A stretch of 64,000 bases of DNA from Dallia pectoralis (taxonomy: Eukaryota > Chordata > Actinopteri > Esociformes > Umbridae): contig CM055758.1 in NCBI GenBank assembly GCA_029465975.1, positions 9,023,375 to 9,087,374 on the forward strand. The letters are read 5' to 3'. Positions within the stretch are counted from its first letter, which is position 1. Each line of letters starts with the position of its first letter. Below are positions 1-12,800 of the stretch, piece by piece. Both the position numbers and the translations under genes were made by a program. The notes beneath the pieces were generated by a model. The model was not told where the DNA came from. It was given only the letters and a program-made list of their open reading frames with translations, and did not search any database.

Positions 1-584
1 CTAGCACATACACTACAGTCATCACTTATAATTCAACAAGACCTCATAGTTATCAAGAACTCCCATTTACAATGAAGACACAGGCATTTACTATTAAATT
101 ACCGGTAAAATTGACTAACATATCTATATTTATATATAACTATTTGATTAATACCAACACAGTAAAATTACTTCAACCGAAAATAATAAATATGTTCATG
201 CCAGCTGGTTCATGCCTCACTTCCGGATACCGTAAACATAACGTGGTCAGTATTCATTACGTCAAACAAAACGTTTAGTAGTCAAACGTTTCTTCAACGC
301 AAGAAGAGGAACCTTTCAGAATTTTGGCCAATCGAAAATCATGAGCTGCCATTCAAGAAACGTTGTGCTTGCAAACGAAACGTTTTGTTGACCTGAATGA
401 ACGCACCGGTTTGTTGGGTTAGAAACGCATAAGCATATGCCAGAACTTCCAAAATAAAAGTAAGTACATTTATACATATGTAATATATATATGCAACTAA
501 ATGTAAATGTACACAAACATATATAAAACTTAGTGACCCATTTGTAAATCGTGACAGTAACAATTTGACAATTCTTACTTAAAT

Positions 585-790
585 ATGTAAGCCCCCAGGC
601 ACAACTGAGCAAGGTAACATATACATTACAGTGTCTGATTTGAGAAACAGACGCATCACAGCTCCTCAACTGACAGCTTCATTAAATAGTACCAGCAGTC
701 TAAACACCAATCTCTTCCTATGTCCAGTGTCTGTGTTCGTTTGCCCATCGTAAACTTTTCGTTTCATTGGACAGTCAAAGAAGAAAGCCA
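585..790. mobile_element. Rearranged Tc1/mariner transposon relic
   Basis: Bases around 595-705 resemble the sense strand of a fish Tc1-like transposase gene, including a stretch that would read as the FETNRR-like and N-terminal helix region. The next segment, starting near 719 with ATGTCCAGTGTCTGTGTTCG, matches the same family in the opposite orientation. The same phrase recurs at 51058 in another relic in this window. No open frame survives. Recognition of the family is from memory. Confidence 0.5.
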
Positions 791-1905
791 GAATAAAATA
801 AAAAATAAGCATAATAAGGATAGTGTCATCTATTCGGTAAGAGCTCAGCTTCGGGTTAGTAAAAGCGTCTGCCACCAGGCAGTCAATAAAAAACGTGCAA
901 TCAGCCGGTCCGCAAAGTCTATGGAGGGCTGTCAATTACATAGCCTATTGCTATATTAATTAATTCAAAATTCTATATAACTATGATTCAGTCTAGTACA
1001 AGATGCAATTTGCATAGATCTCAAGTATATGATTTCAGGTAGGTTTTAATTCAGCCGTGTCAGTTGGTAGATGAATGCCTTTGTCTTTTCTGTAAACGAT
1101 AAGACACCCAATCATAAATCTATGTGCACTGTGTCAGTGATAACTTTTAAACTAGACAGGTGTAAATCTGTTAGCTCTTGCAAACAATACATTTTCATTA
1201 TGCTTAGTTGCTTAGTTCTTAGGCTGAGGTGACAGTGCCAAATACTCTATTGGAAGGCAGAGACCTTACAATAATTATCATTACATTTTTTCAATAGTTT
1301 CATGTGGAAATATATGTATTGATACGTGTATTAGTTTTTTAAATGACGTAAGATTCCAGATCCGCGCGAAATGCGTATAGGCCACGCCCTCTTATGGGCG
1401 GAAGAAGAAAACACGTAATAGAAAATAAGCTAGGTTAGTTCTGTCTTCAAAATAAAAGTTTATCAATTAAATGTATTATAATGAACTAATAACATGTGGA
1501 ACATTGCACATTTAAATTAGATAATGACACAAAACGTTAGAATGTTGTTAAATAAGTATAGTCTCGGGTTTAATCCAATGTGGATGCATTAAAATGCATT
1601 CACAGCATACTAATACACTGTATACTTGAATTGAACACATACTGTTCGCCAATTAAAAGCGGTATAGCGTACTCACTAACACTCACATAACTAAACTGTG
1701 AAGTTGAATTTACTGTGAAGTTGAATTTATTTAAAAGCTTCATGCACAATGCTTTAGTAAGGAGAGATGTGACAGTTACTCGCTTCAATTGTTTGCGGTG
1801 ATTTACAAAGCCTAAATCTTTGTTTTTTAGGGAACATTTGGTGAGCATTCCTGTTGGACGTTTTAGCGCATATATATTTGTTCAAGAGTCTACTCCTCTC
1901 GAGAC

Positions 1906-3026
1906 CAGGGGCGATTCTAGGGTCAGAGCTTTAGGGGTGTTGAGCACCCAAAGAGCCTCACTGCCACCACCCACTTTTCACACAAAAACAAAAATGTCTA
2001 TTGAAAAATAACAATAGTTTTAACATTGGTTCAACTTAATAAAAAATCCAGATTTTTTTTCAAATCCTTTCAGAGCACCAGCTTATTGTGAGAGTTCACA
2101 CAACATATTTCTTAATATTAGCTACTGCATGTGGAATTTTACAATTAAAATGTTGAAGTTTAGCTCAAAATAAAAGTTTAAAAAATATTTCAAATAGTTG
2201 AGACAGCTGGTATGGGGATTTGAACCTGGGTCTTACGGCGCCACACCCAAGAGCTGTAACCCACTACTCCAAAGAGGGATATTGCAACTAGAGAAAAAAA
2301 ACAGGTGATGCTTGCGTTGTGGCGGGTGGTGGGCCGGCTGTCCTAGAGTACCGGCCGTTCTGTAATTCTCTAGATCACACAGATGGCCCTGGCACCCACT
2401 ACACAGGTTCGCACTACACAGGTAAGCAGTTTATTTGTCGCGCTGCTGTTTTTCTTTCACGCTCTAGCAGTTAATAAACAGAACTGCATGCGTCTTGCAG
2501 AAGAACATTATAACCGGCGTTACTTCTCTCCGTTGACTATGGACGAGTCACCCACCCAGGTCCTGTGCTACTCCACAGCGGCGGCGGCACACTGGACTTA
2601 AATAGTCCTAAAATAAACACTTATTATAGGTGTACCATGGTGATTCAGGATACTGACTCCAGTACTCACCGATATGGTAAAAGGTGTGACACAGCTTTGG
2701 AGCAACTTAGTTGATTGACAACACTACATAACGGGTTGTCACTCTGCGTGTGTTTCACACTGGATGCCGTTGGTGCTGAGCGGTGCAGGTAGAGGACAAG
2801 TAGAAGAGGAGAGGGCGACACCATTTGCTAAGCGGGGGTGTTTTTCATCCTTAACACATACATTTTAAACCACGAACTACGGAGTAGATTTTGGATATTA
2901 TTTAACCTTGTCAAAGACAAACAAAAATGTTAGAATAACAACATTTCTTACTCCAAGTTTTAGGGGTGCTGAGCTCCTTTTTAGGGGTGCTGAAGCACCC
3001 CTAAAAAGGGGCTAGCCTCGCCCCTG
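1906..3026 (+). mobile_element. Non-autonomous hAT-type DNA element with 8-bp target duplication
   Basis: The element begins CAGGGGCGATTCTAG and ends with the inverted form, CTAGCCTCGCCCCTG. It is flanked on both sides by the identical octamer CTCGAGAC (1898-1905 and 3027-3034). An 8-bp duplication with CAGGGG-type termini is diagnostic of the hAT superfamily. The subterminal parts are also related: AGGGGTGTTGAGCACCC inside the left end and GGGTGCTGAAGCACCCC inside the right. At 1.1 kb with no transposase frame it is non-autonomous. It lies downstream of the tmc1 stop codon. Confidence 0.8.
2203..2290 (-). repeat. tRNA-like segment (SINE head or tRNA-derived sequence) inside the hAT element
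   Basis: Read on the minus strand, the segment has an A-box-like stretch (GGAGTAGTGGGTTACAGC) followed about 30 bases later by a B-box-like GGTTCAAATCC, the spacing of a pol III internal promoter. I could not fold a complete functional tRNA from it, so it is more likely a tRNA-derived SINE head captured by the element than a working tRNA gene. Confidence 0.45.
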
Positions 3027-3084
3027 CTCGAGACACCATTAATGTTTTTTAATAACAATGTTCCATGACACCCTGTAATTGGTG

Positions 3085-3212
3085 TGTAATGTAATGTTAG
3101 TGACAGTGTAATGTAATGTTAGTGACAGTGTAATGAAATATTAGTGACAGTGTAATGTAATGTTAGTGACAGTGTAATGTAATATTAGTGACAGTGTAAT
3201 GTAATGTCAGCA
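3085..3212. repeat. 22-bp tandem repeat
   Basis: About six units of GTGACAGTGTAATGTAATGTTA with small substitutions, in the intergenic DNA left of tmc1. Nothing else is recognised between the hAT element and the tmc1 stop codon. Confidence 0.85.
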
Positions 3213-3525
3213 TTAGAGTATTGACTGAATAATATAAATGTACTGAATGTAAGAAACCTACTCACCTGAAGAAATGTCCCTAAGACACAACGGTCTTGAA
3301 AGCAGCGAGTTTCACATCATTCAGTACCATAAAAATGTGTCTTAACAAAGCGTAATGTCCAAGACAAGTAAATACAGTATGAAAATTAAAGCTTGAAAGG
3401 TGTTGTTTCAAACTTTTCCAAAACAGTTCCAAAAGTCAAACATATTAGAAATTCTATAAAGACACAATGGCAGTCTAGTAATAGTATATGTCGATAATAT
3501 AGACAAATCTAGACTCTACTGGGAG

Positions 3526-6500
3526 CTAGCGCCTTGGAGGGGGTTGTCCTCTCCCCCGTCCTGGACCTGACCCTGGCCCCATTTGACCACTCCCAGGAAG
3601 AGGTCCAGGTCCTCGGCGAGCCGGTGGGCGGGTCACTACTTCTCGATTGTTGGGATTGGGCGATGACAAAGACACGTCGTTTTGCAGTTTCACGTTCTTG
3701 CCCGCGGTTCCTGGCTTCACCTTTGGAGACTTACCACCTCGGTCAGCTTTGTCTGATCAGGGAAGACATGGTGCATATGTGTTGTCTCAAAGTGTGGGCA
3801 AGTACAATCATCGGTTTGCTTGTTTTATCAGTTTTCTGCCCGATTTTACATTAGGTTAATTAGGTGACACGCGTTTCACTTTTACTTTAATATACAGTGG
3901 AATTGAAGGTATAACGTTACCTTCACTTGTGTCGGGCGGGGGAGCTGGTGGAAGAAGAGCACGATTAGGGAGGAGATCCTCCAGGTCTTTCATCACCTGG
4001 TCTGTGCTTTCGGTGTTGTTCCTCCTGTTCTTCTCCTCATCTCTCGCCTAAAAAAAGTAAGAATGTGAGCGTATAATTTGTGAGAGAGAGAGCAATATAC
4101 TTGCACATACACATGAAATATTTGAAAAACCCATCACCATCTGCATCTTCTTCTTCAACTCTGCGTTGGCATGTTGATATGCTTCAGACACAGAGTTCAG
4201 ATAGTAGATAGCCAGTCTGTGGGGAAGAACACATTAGGTGTTGTGTCCATCTGTTTATCTGTTGATTCATTCTGTACATTCCATCTGGCTCACTCAGCAA
4301 CATGAAATCTGTCAAGTCAAAGTGTTTTCGAGTGAAATTCTTTAACCAATGAAACATCCCTCTCATTTTGGCGCACATTTCCCATGTTGTCGAGGGCATA
4401 ATGACATAATCTGTTTTAACATATATCTATATTTTCTATTGTTTCATGCACCTGAGGATAACTGATAATTCCTAGTCTTGGTCGAAAATAGAGTTTTTTA
4501 GAGATTCTTTATTTGTTTATTCCAGGACTAGATCTTTGTTTAATCTTTGTTTGGGGGAACCGGCCCATTATGTTACAGAGGTGAAGCCCTTATCCGTTTT
4601 GATGTCGTTCATTGCTGACCCAACAAACATGCGTCCCTGTTTCATCGCTGAAATATGTTTGAGTGTATGTCTCTGTATAAATCCCCCTGAATTATCCCAC
4701 CATTGAATCATTTAAACTAACAAATGTTAAATTGAAAATCCAATTCTTTTTGTTTACCAACAAAAAAGAAACACGTACATACAGTGTATTTACTCTGGTT
4801 GTGTTCTTGTCTGTACTCGTGGCTATATACTTTACTCACACCATCAGTAGCACAGCCGGAATGATGAGGCCAGGGTTTGCGGCATAACCGAATAGGGTTC
4901 CCAAAAAGGCTGGTAGATCCAGATCTATGGTCTCCATGATGACATCAAACATTTTGGCCTTCCCACTGCGAGGATCACAGACAGTGGAACCCTTCACTTG
5001 TTTGTCTCATAGAAAAACCTATTCAGTATTTAACTCGAGACTTCGCGTGTCAGCGAGCGTGTGAACCGCGAACACGCCCGTTACCTAAACGGCCCGCAGT
5101 CGAAGGAGGGCGGCAGGGTCATGATGGTGTAGACCACAGGCAGGAGACTGAGGAAGAGGATGAGGAGGAGGAGGCCCATGTAGAAGTTGTTGGACTTAGA
5201 GGCCTTGAAGACCCTCTCGTGGGGCACGTTCGTGGCCATCACGGCCCAACACTGGTAATACATGGAGGAGAGGAGACGCAGGACGTTGATTCCCACCAGC
5301 CCCGGAGCGTAGAACGCCCCCATCCTAAAACACAAACGCGTAGGGGGGTCAGTGAAGGGAATATGTAAGGAAGTGTACGAGATGTTTAGGTCTGCAATCG
5401 GAATGCCCCCCCGGGGCTGACCAGATCATTCCTTGGTTGAAAACCAGGCCAAGTACGTTGCCGCTGATGTCAAACTCTCCGTACGACGGCTACGGAGGGG
5501 CGAAACAAATTCAAATCACAACAAGCGGCGGTTCCGGCATGTTGACATGGCGACAGTCAAACAACGCGTGTACCAGTGACAGCAGAGCGCGTACATATGT
5601 GGCCTCGAGGTCCCAGCACCAGCAGTAGTTAAGGAACCTGACGATGACAGCCCGCGCAAAGTCACCAATCAGGATGGTCAGATAGGTCACCTGGATGTCT
5701 GACACGGTCAGCTTCACAAACTCCTGTCACATGACAAAACACACACACACAGGGTATTACAAAGGTATAGTGCAAACGCCGCAAACACACCAGCGATGAT
5801 ATCATCAAGAGATACCATAGATGATATCAGCATGATTGTATTACTATGCCGACGGCGGTCTCCCAGCACGGTCCCCTGATGATGTCAGCGGGGTCGATTG
5901 GGGGCGCGGTGGCTTCTGAGTCGTTGTTGTGGAGAGTGAAGTTAGCGTAGTACTCCTTCACGGCCCACATGGAAGCGTTCATTATGGACTTCTCGTCCTC
6001 CAGCTGATCCAGCAAATCACAAGTCAGTATACAGCAAAGGGATATATTTCATGAATTAAAATGTCCAGGGTGTATGCACGGCACCTTGTTGTTGACCTCG
6101 TCGAACAAGGCAAACAGAAAGGTGTAGAGGTTTCCCAGGAAAAGAGCAAAGATGCGTCCCAGCTGCCATTTGAGGGCGATCCGGGGGTGGTACTCCTCCA
6201 GCTCAGCGATGGTTTCAAACAGGGGTGGACAGACCAGGCCCAACAGAGACATAATCAGCTCCAACTATGGAGGGGGAACGAGAGAACACTTTATACAGAG
6301 ACATAATCAGCTCCGACTATGGAGGGGGAACGAGAGAACACTTTATACAGAGACATAATCAGCTCCAACTACAGAGGGGGAACAAGAGAACACTTTATAC
6401 AGAGACATTATCAGCTCCAACTATGGAGGGGGATCGAGAGAACACTTTATACAGAGACATAATCAGCTCCGACTATGGAGGGGGAACGAGAGAACACTTT

Positions 6501-9500
6501 ATACAGAGACATAATCAGCTCCAACTATGGAGGGGGAACGAGAGAACACTTTATACAGAGACATTATCAGCTCCAACTATGGAGGGGGAACGAGAGAACA
6601 CTTTATACAGAGACATTATCAGCTCCGACTATGGAGGGGGAACGAGAGAACACTTTATACAGAGACATAATCAGCTCCAACTACAGAGGGGGAACGAGAG
6701 AACACTTTATACAGAGACATAATCAGCTCCAACTATGGAGGGGGAACGAGAGAACACTTTATACAGAGACATAATCAGCTCCAACTACAGAGGGGGAACA
6801 AGAGAACACTTTATACAGAGACATAATCAGCTCCAACTATGGAGGGGGAACGAGAGAACACTTTATACAGAGACATTATCAGCTCCAACTATGGAGGAGG
6901 GGGAACGAGAGAACACTTTATACAGAGACATAATCAGCTCCAACTATGGAGGGGGAACGAGAGAACACTTTATACAGAGACATAATCAGCTCCAACTACA
7001 GAGGGGGAACAAGAGAACACTTTATACAGAGACATAATCAGCTCCAACTACAGAGGGGGAACAAGAGAACACTTTATACAGAGACATTATCAGCTCCAAC
7101 TATGGAGGGGGAACGAGAGAACACTTTATACAGAGACATTATCAGCTCCAACTATGGAGGAGGGGGAACGAGAGAACACTTTATACAGAGACATAATCAG
7201 CTCCAACTATGGAGGGGGAACGAGAGAACACTTTATACAGAGACATAATCAGCTCCGACTATGGAGGGGGAACGAGAGAACACTTTATACAGAGACATAA
7301 TCAGCTCCAACTATGGAGGGGAACGAGAGAACACTTTATACAGAGACATTATCAGCTCCAACTATGGAGGGGGAACGAGAGAACACTTTATACAGAGACA
7401 TAATCAGCTCCAACTATGGAGGGGGAACGAGAGAACACTTTATACAGAGACATAATCAGCTCCAACTACAGAGGGGGAACAAGAGAACACTTTATACAGA
7501 GACATAATCAGCTCCAACTATGGAGGGGGAACGAGAGAACACTTTATACAGAGACATAATCAGCTCCAACTACAAAGGGGAACAAGAGAACACTTTATAC
7601 AGAGACATAATCAGCTCCAACTATGGAGGGGGAACGAGAGAACACTTTATACAGAGACATTATCAGCTCCAACTATGGAGGAGGGGGAACGAGAGAACAC
7701 TTTATACAGAGACATAATCAGCTCCAACTATGGAGGGGGAACGAGAGAACACTTTATACAGAGACATAATCAGCTCCAACTACAGAGGGGGAACAAGAGA
7801 ACACTTTATACAGAGACATTATCAGCTCCAACTATGGAGGAGGGGGAACGAGAGAACACTTTATACAGAGACATTATCAGCTCCAACTATGGAGGAGGGG
7901 GAACGAGAGAACACTTTATACAGAGACATAATCAGCTCCAACTATGGAGGGGGAACGAGAGAACACTTTATACAGAGACATAATCAGCTCCGACTATGGA
8001 GGGGGAACGAGAGAACACTTTATACAGAGACATAATCAGCTCCAACTATGGAGGGGGAACGAGAGAACACTTTATACAGAGACATTATCAGCTCCAACTA
8101 TGGAGGGGGAACGAGAGAACACTTTATACAGAGACATAATCAGCTCCAACTATGGAGGGGGAACGAGAGAACACTTTATACAGAGACATAATCAGCTCCA
8201 ACTACAGAGGGGGAACAAGAGAACACTTTATACAGAGACATAATCAGCTCCAACTATGGAGGGGGAACGAGAGAACACTTTATACAGAGACACACACTCA
8301 AACATATTTCAGCGATGAAATAGGGACACATGTTTGTTGGGTCAGCAATGAACGACATCAAAATGGATAACGGCTTCACCTCTGTAACATAATGGGCCGG
8401 TTCCCCCAAACAAAGATTAAACAAAGATCTAGTCCTGGAATAAACAAATTAAGAATCTCTAAAAAAACTCTATTTTCGGCCAAGACTAGGAATTATCAGT
8501 TATCCTTAAAATTATGGGAGTATCATTTTTATTAAATCCTAATAGAAACTCGAGACGGGTTTTTGATTAGTATACACCAAACGTTTTCTTTGTGTTACCT
8601 CATTTTTCTCATACCAGCTCAGGTCATCTCTGTTGGCAAACTCCTGAGACCTCTTTACCACAAAGAAGATGAGGTAGCCACTGCCTCCCAGACAACAGAT
8701 TATCATGACGTTGGCCAGCACACGCAGGAACCTCCTCAGGTGAATGTTCTCGTCCTTCTGGTTCTCCTGCTCGTCCACAATGGACTCCTTCGAACACACA
8801 GAAAGACGAACGGATACATCTCGGACCACGTACAAGTGGCGGTGTATATTAAGGGGGAGATAACATGGAAGTATTGGATTAACTCTGCACGGCATATGAC
8901 AAACTGAAGTTCCAGTTTTGAAGAGAACTGGAAAGACGGTGAAACTCGTCATTTATTTCTTTTAGACGAGGCTCATATTTAGAGTGACTTGCCGTTGATA
9001 ATGTGGACTGTATTGTACAGTAAAGAATATCCAGATAAACGCAAAAGCACCGTGTATTGTGATGATCGTCAGGGTCAACGTGCTCGAGAACACATGAAAA
9101 TAGACAACAGGTCGTCACGGTTACCTTAAAGCTGGTGGTGATGGATGCAAACTTGTTGTCAGCAGTTTCGGCGTTGCCAATGAGATAATCCCAGCTGGTA
9201 AACATCTTCCACGCAAAGGTAAACTCCCCCTCATCTCCGTCCCCACCCCCCACATCAGCGTTCTTAGCCATTCTGTTAAAACACAAAGAAAGGACAGCGG
9301 AAATGGCTATCGTTGTTTTTTTTCTGATAGAGACAAACAAACTAAACGTTTCTATTTGAGTTTTGTTATACACTCACCGGCCACTTCATTAGGTACACCT
9401 TGCTCGTACCGGGATTGGATCCCATTTTGACTTCAGAACTGCTCATAATTCTTCATGGCATAGATTCAACAAGGTGCCATTTTAGTTCATGCTGACATTA

Positions 9501-9776
9501 TAGCAACACCCAGTTGCTGCTGATGTGTCGGCTGTACAGCCACGATGCGAATCTACAGTCCCACCACATCCCAAAGGTACTTGGATTATTAGATTGATAT
9601 CTGGTGGCTGTGCAGGACATTTGAGTACAGTTAATTTATGTTCATGAAACCATCCTAAGATTATGTGAGCCTTGTGACGTGGTGCGTTATCCTTCTGGAA
9701 GTAGCTGTTAGATAATGGGTCACGCTGTGGTCATTAAGGGACAGACATTGTCTGCAAACACTACTCAGGTAGGATG

Positions 9777-9821
<45 letters not shown>

Positions 9822-12800
9822 ATGGCTTTCTATTGTCTCGTAAAAGTCTGGCCATTCCCCTCCAACCTCACACATCGACATGGCCTTCTTGCCCGGAGAA
9901 CTGCCGCTCAATGGATGTTTTCTAATTTTTTCCGGACCATTCTCCGTAAACTTTAAACATGGTTGTGTGGTAAGTCTCAGTTAATCAGCACCCTCTGAAA
10001 CACTGAAAACATCTCGACAGTTGGCACCAACATTGTTTCCCATTGTGATTGCGGGTTCGAACTCCAGCTCATCGTCTACACTATGTCCAGGTGCCTACAT
10101 GTATTGGGTCGCCGCCAGGCGATTGGCTGATTGGATATTTGCATTAACGAGCAGTTGAAAAGGTCGACCTACTCAGGTGGCCAGTGAGTGTATAAGTGAC
10201 CCTCTGATAATATTCTCCATGTGAGGAACTGGGCCGCTAACTCACGTTCGTATCACCACCATCAGGCTGTAGCCAAACGTCCCCACTCCCACCATGAGAT
10301 AGGACAATGGGAGGCGAAATTTCAACGGCCCAATGGTCCTCTGGTTGTTGTAGTAACCATAAAAAAGGGCGGAATATTTGCAATAACCCTGAAAGAGAAA
10401 ACAGTGATAGTACGTGGCGTAGGGTACCGGTAAACGTGCGTCCTTCGATCTCCGCACGTCTCTAGATTTATGCCGAAAGCGTATAAAGCCCGGCGTGTGT
10501 CATCATATCAGCCCGCACATAGGGCTCGGTTCCGTGAGAATTAAGGGTATATTGACTTCAGGTTTTCACCCACATTGAAGTCCATGAGGACAGAGTAGTC
10601 TTGAGCAGTGGCCTGGTCCGCTCTGGGCACTGTCTTCCTGGGTATGGACCCGTAGGGAAGTCCCATCAGAACCTGGAACCATAACACATTTAAATGTTAT
10701 CCGTTAACTATTTCAGACGGCGTCGTCATTAAGACGGACGTTTTACCTCTGGGATCACGACAAGTCCGAAGGTTAAGCCAAAGAGGACCATGTTCATGCC
10801 GTACATCCAGCGAAGGAAGATGAAATACGAAGCAACAGATGACCCGAAGTGACCTGAACGGAGACAGTCAGGGGCTGAAAATATGTTCACCTCAGGACTC
10901 ACTTCCACATGGTATTTTCTCATGAGCCGGGTGTCATTGCATATCGTGTTGTGACAAATATTCTCAGTATTCAGTGTGTCTAAGGTGCCAGGTAACTCAC
11001 TTTCAACCTCTTTAATTTTCCGTTCCCATGGTATGCATGTTGTTTTGAAATTCTCAAAATCTCTTTGGAACTTAATCCATTTCTGGCAAAAATAGAAAGA
11101 CAATCTCACACTGAACCCTCAGATGTTTTACGAAAGACAATCTCACACTGTACCCTCAGGTGTTTTACGAAATAATACTTTGCGCTCACAGATTCATACC
11201 TTGGTCATCATGACTTTATAGGCATAAAACTTCTTGCCTTTTCCCTTGCCCAGGGCCCCTTCAAATTTATCCACAAACGCTTGGCATGCTCTGGAATCAG
11301 ATCGAACAGCACAAATACAGTGAAGCTGGAAATAATTTTATATAAGAAATCACAAAACATACCTTAAAATGGGGTTTATAAACTAATCTAATGGAATAGG
11401 GTGAATTATTATCTACCAGCAGCATGTGCTAGTTCAATCACATTAAATGAAAAGCTCTTTCATTACTTCAGATGTACCAGCCTCCTCTTCATTCGCCATG
11501 GCTTGTTCCTCATTGTAGCAATGATCTTCTTCTTTTCCTCAACCTCTTCCTTCAGTCGTTCCATCTCTCCCTCTGACATGGATTCATCCTCTGAGTCTGT
11601 GTTAGAGTCTGTGTCTGAGCTAGAAAACAAATGAAAGAGCGAGAGAGAAAGACATTTGAAGATTAGGATTGACGAGGAGTTAGAACAATGGAGAGGGCAG
11701 TGATGGAGAGAGAGGGGGAGAGGGCAGTGATGGAGAGAGAGAGAGGGCAGGGATGGAGAGAGAGGGGGAGAGGGCAGTGATGGAGGGAGAGAGGGAGAGG
11801 GCAGTGATGGAGAGAGTGCAGTGATGGAGAGAGGGGGAGAGGGCAGTGATGGAGAGAGAGAGGGCAGGGATGGAGAGAGAGGGGGAGAGGGCAGTGATGG
11901 AGGGAGAGAGGGAGAGGGCAGTGATGGAGGGAGTGCAGTGATGGAGAGAGAAAAGAATGACGTGAATATGGATGCAATTATATTTCTCTAGAACACACCT
12001 GTACCCTTATTTCTACGATGTGTAGTGTAACGTTTATAATCATTACCCTCACTCCTATTTCCTTCCAACATACCTACTCTCTTTCTTCTTTTTCTTCTTC
12101 TTGTCCTTATCATCTTCTTTCCCTCTTTCTTTTCCCTTGGTGTCTCCCTTTTTATCTTTCGCGTTGTCTTCTTTCCCCTTCTTTCCTGGGGCTCCCTTCT
12201 TGTTTTTCTTCTTTCCCTTGTCCTCCTCGCTGCTGTCATCACTGCTGTCCTGGGCCTTCCCTCCTTTCTTTTTTTTAGCTGCTCCTCCTCGTCGCCTCTT
12301 GGGGGCATCGTTGTCACTATTGTCATCGCTGTTATGGGAGTTGGCAGCCTTCTTCTTATTGGCTCCTCTTCGGTTTCGCTGTGGCTCTTCCTCATCATCT
12401 TCATCCTCACTGGCCGGCTTTTTGCCCCTGCCACGAGCTCCTCCTCTCCCAGCTGCCGGTTTTCTGTTCCCTCGCCTTGGAGTGTCATCTATACACGCAC
12501 ACACACACGCGCACACACACGCACACACACACACGCACACACGCACACACACACGCACACACACACACACACGAACGTGCAATAACACACAAACACACGT
12601 ACACATAACTGCTCAAACACTGAAGCAAAAATATAAATGTTAAGTGTGTAAAGAAAAGTAGTTAAAATATATATATATATCTAATTCACGTTCAGTATTT
12701 CATATTCACAAAAACACACACAACTACAAACTTGTGTCCACTCACCATCACTGTCACTCAAATCCCCGTCAATCTCGATTCCAACTGAACGACGACACAA

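Noticed and set aside
2203..2290. Functional tRNA gene
   Set aside because: Boxes A and B are recognisable, but I could not assemble a complete cloverleaf with paired acceptor stem.
6251..8291. Regular repeats that resemble a CRISPR array
   Set aside because: The repeats are directly abutting with no unique spacers and sit in a vertebrate intron; the same holds for the arrays at 29.6, 32.6, 43.3 and 57.1 kb.
9371..10190. Active Tc1 transposon
   Set aside because: The transposase region is deleted in the centre, riddled with changes and interrupted by an AT microsatellite.
12101..12643. 180-codon plus-strand frame rich in Ser/Phe/Leu
   Set aside because: It is the antisense of the charged tmc1 exon 3 and the CA microsatellite.
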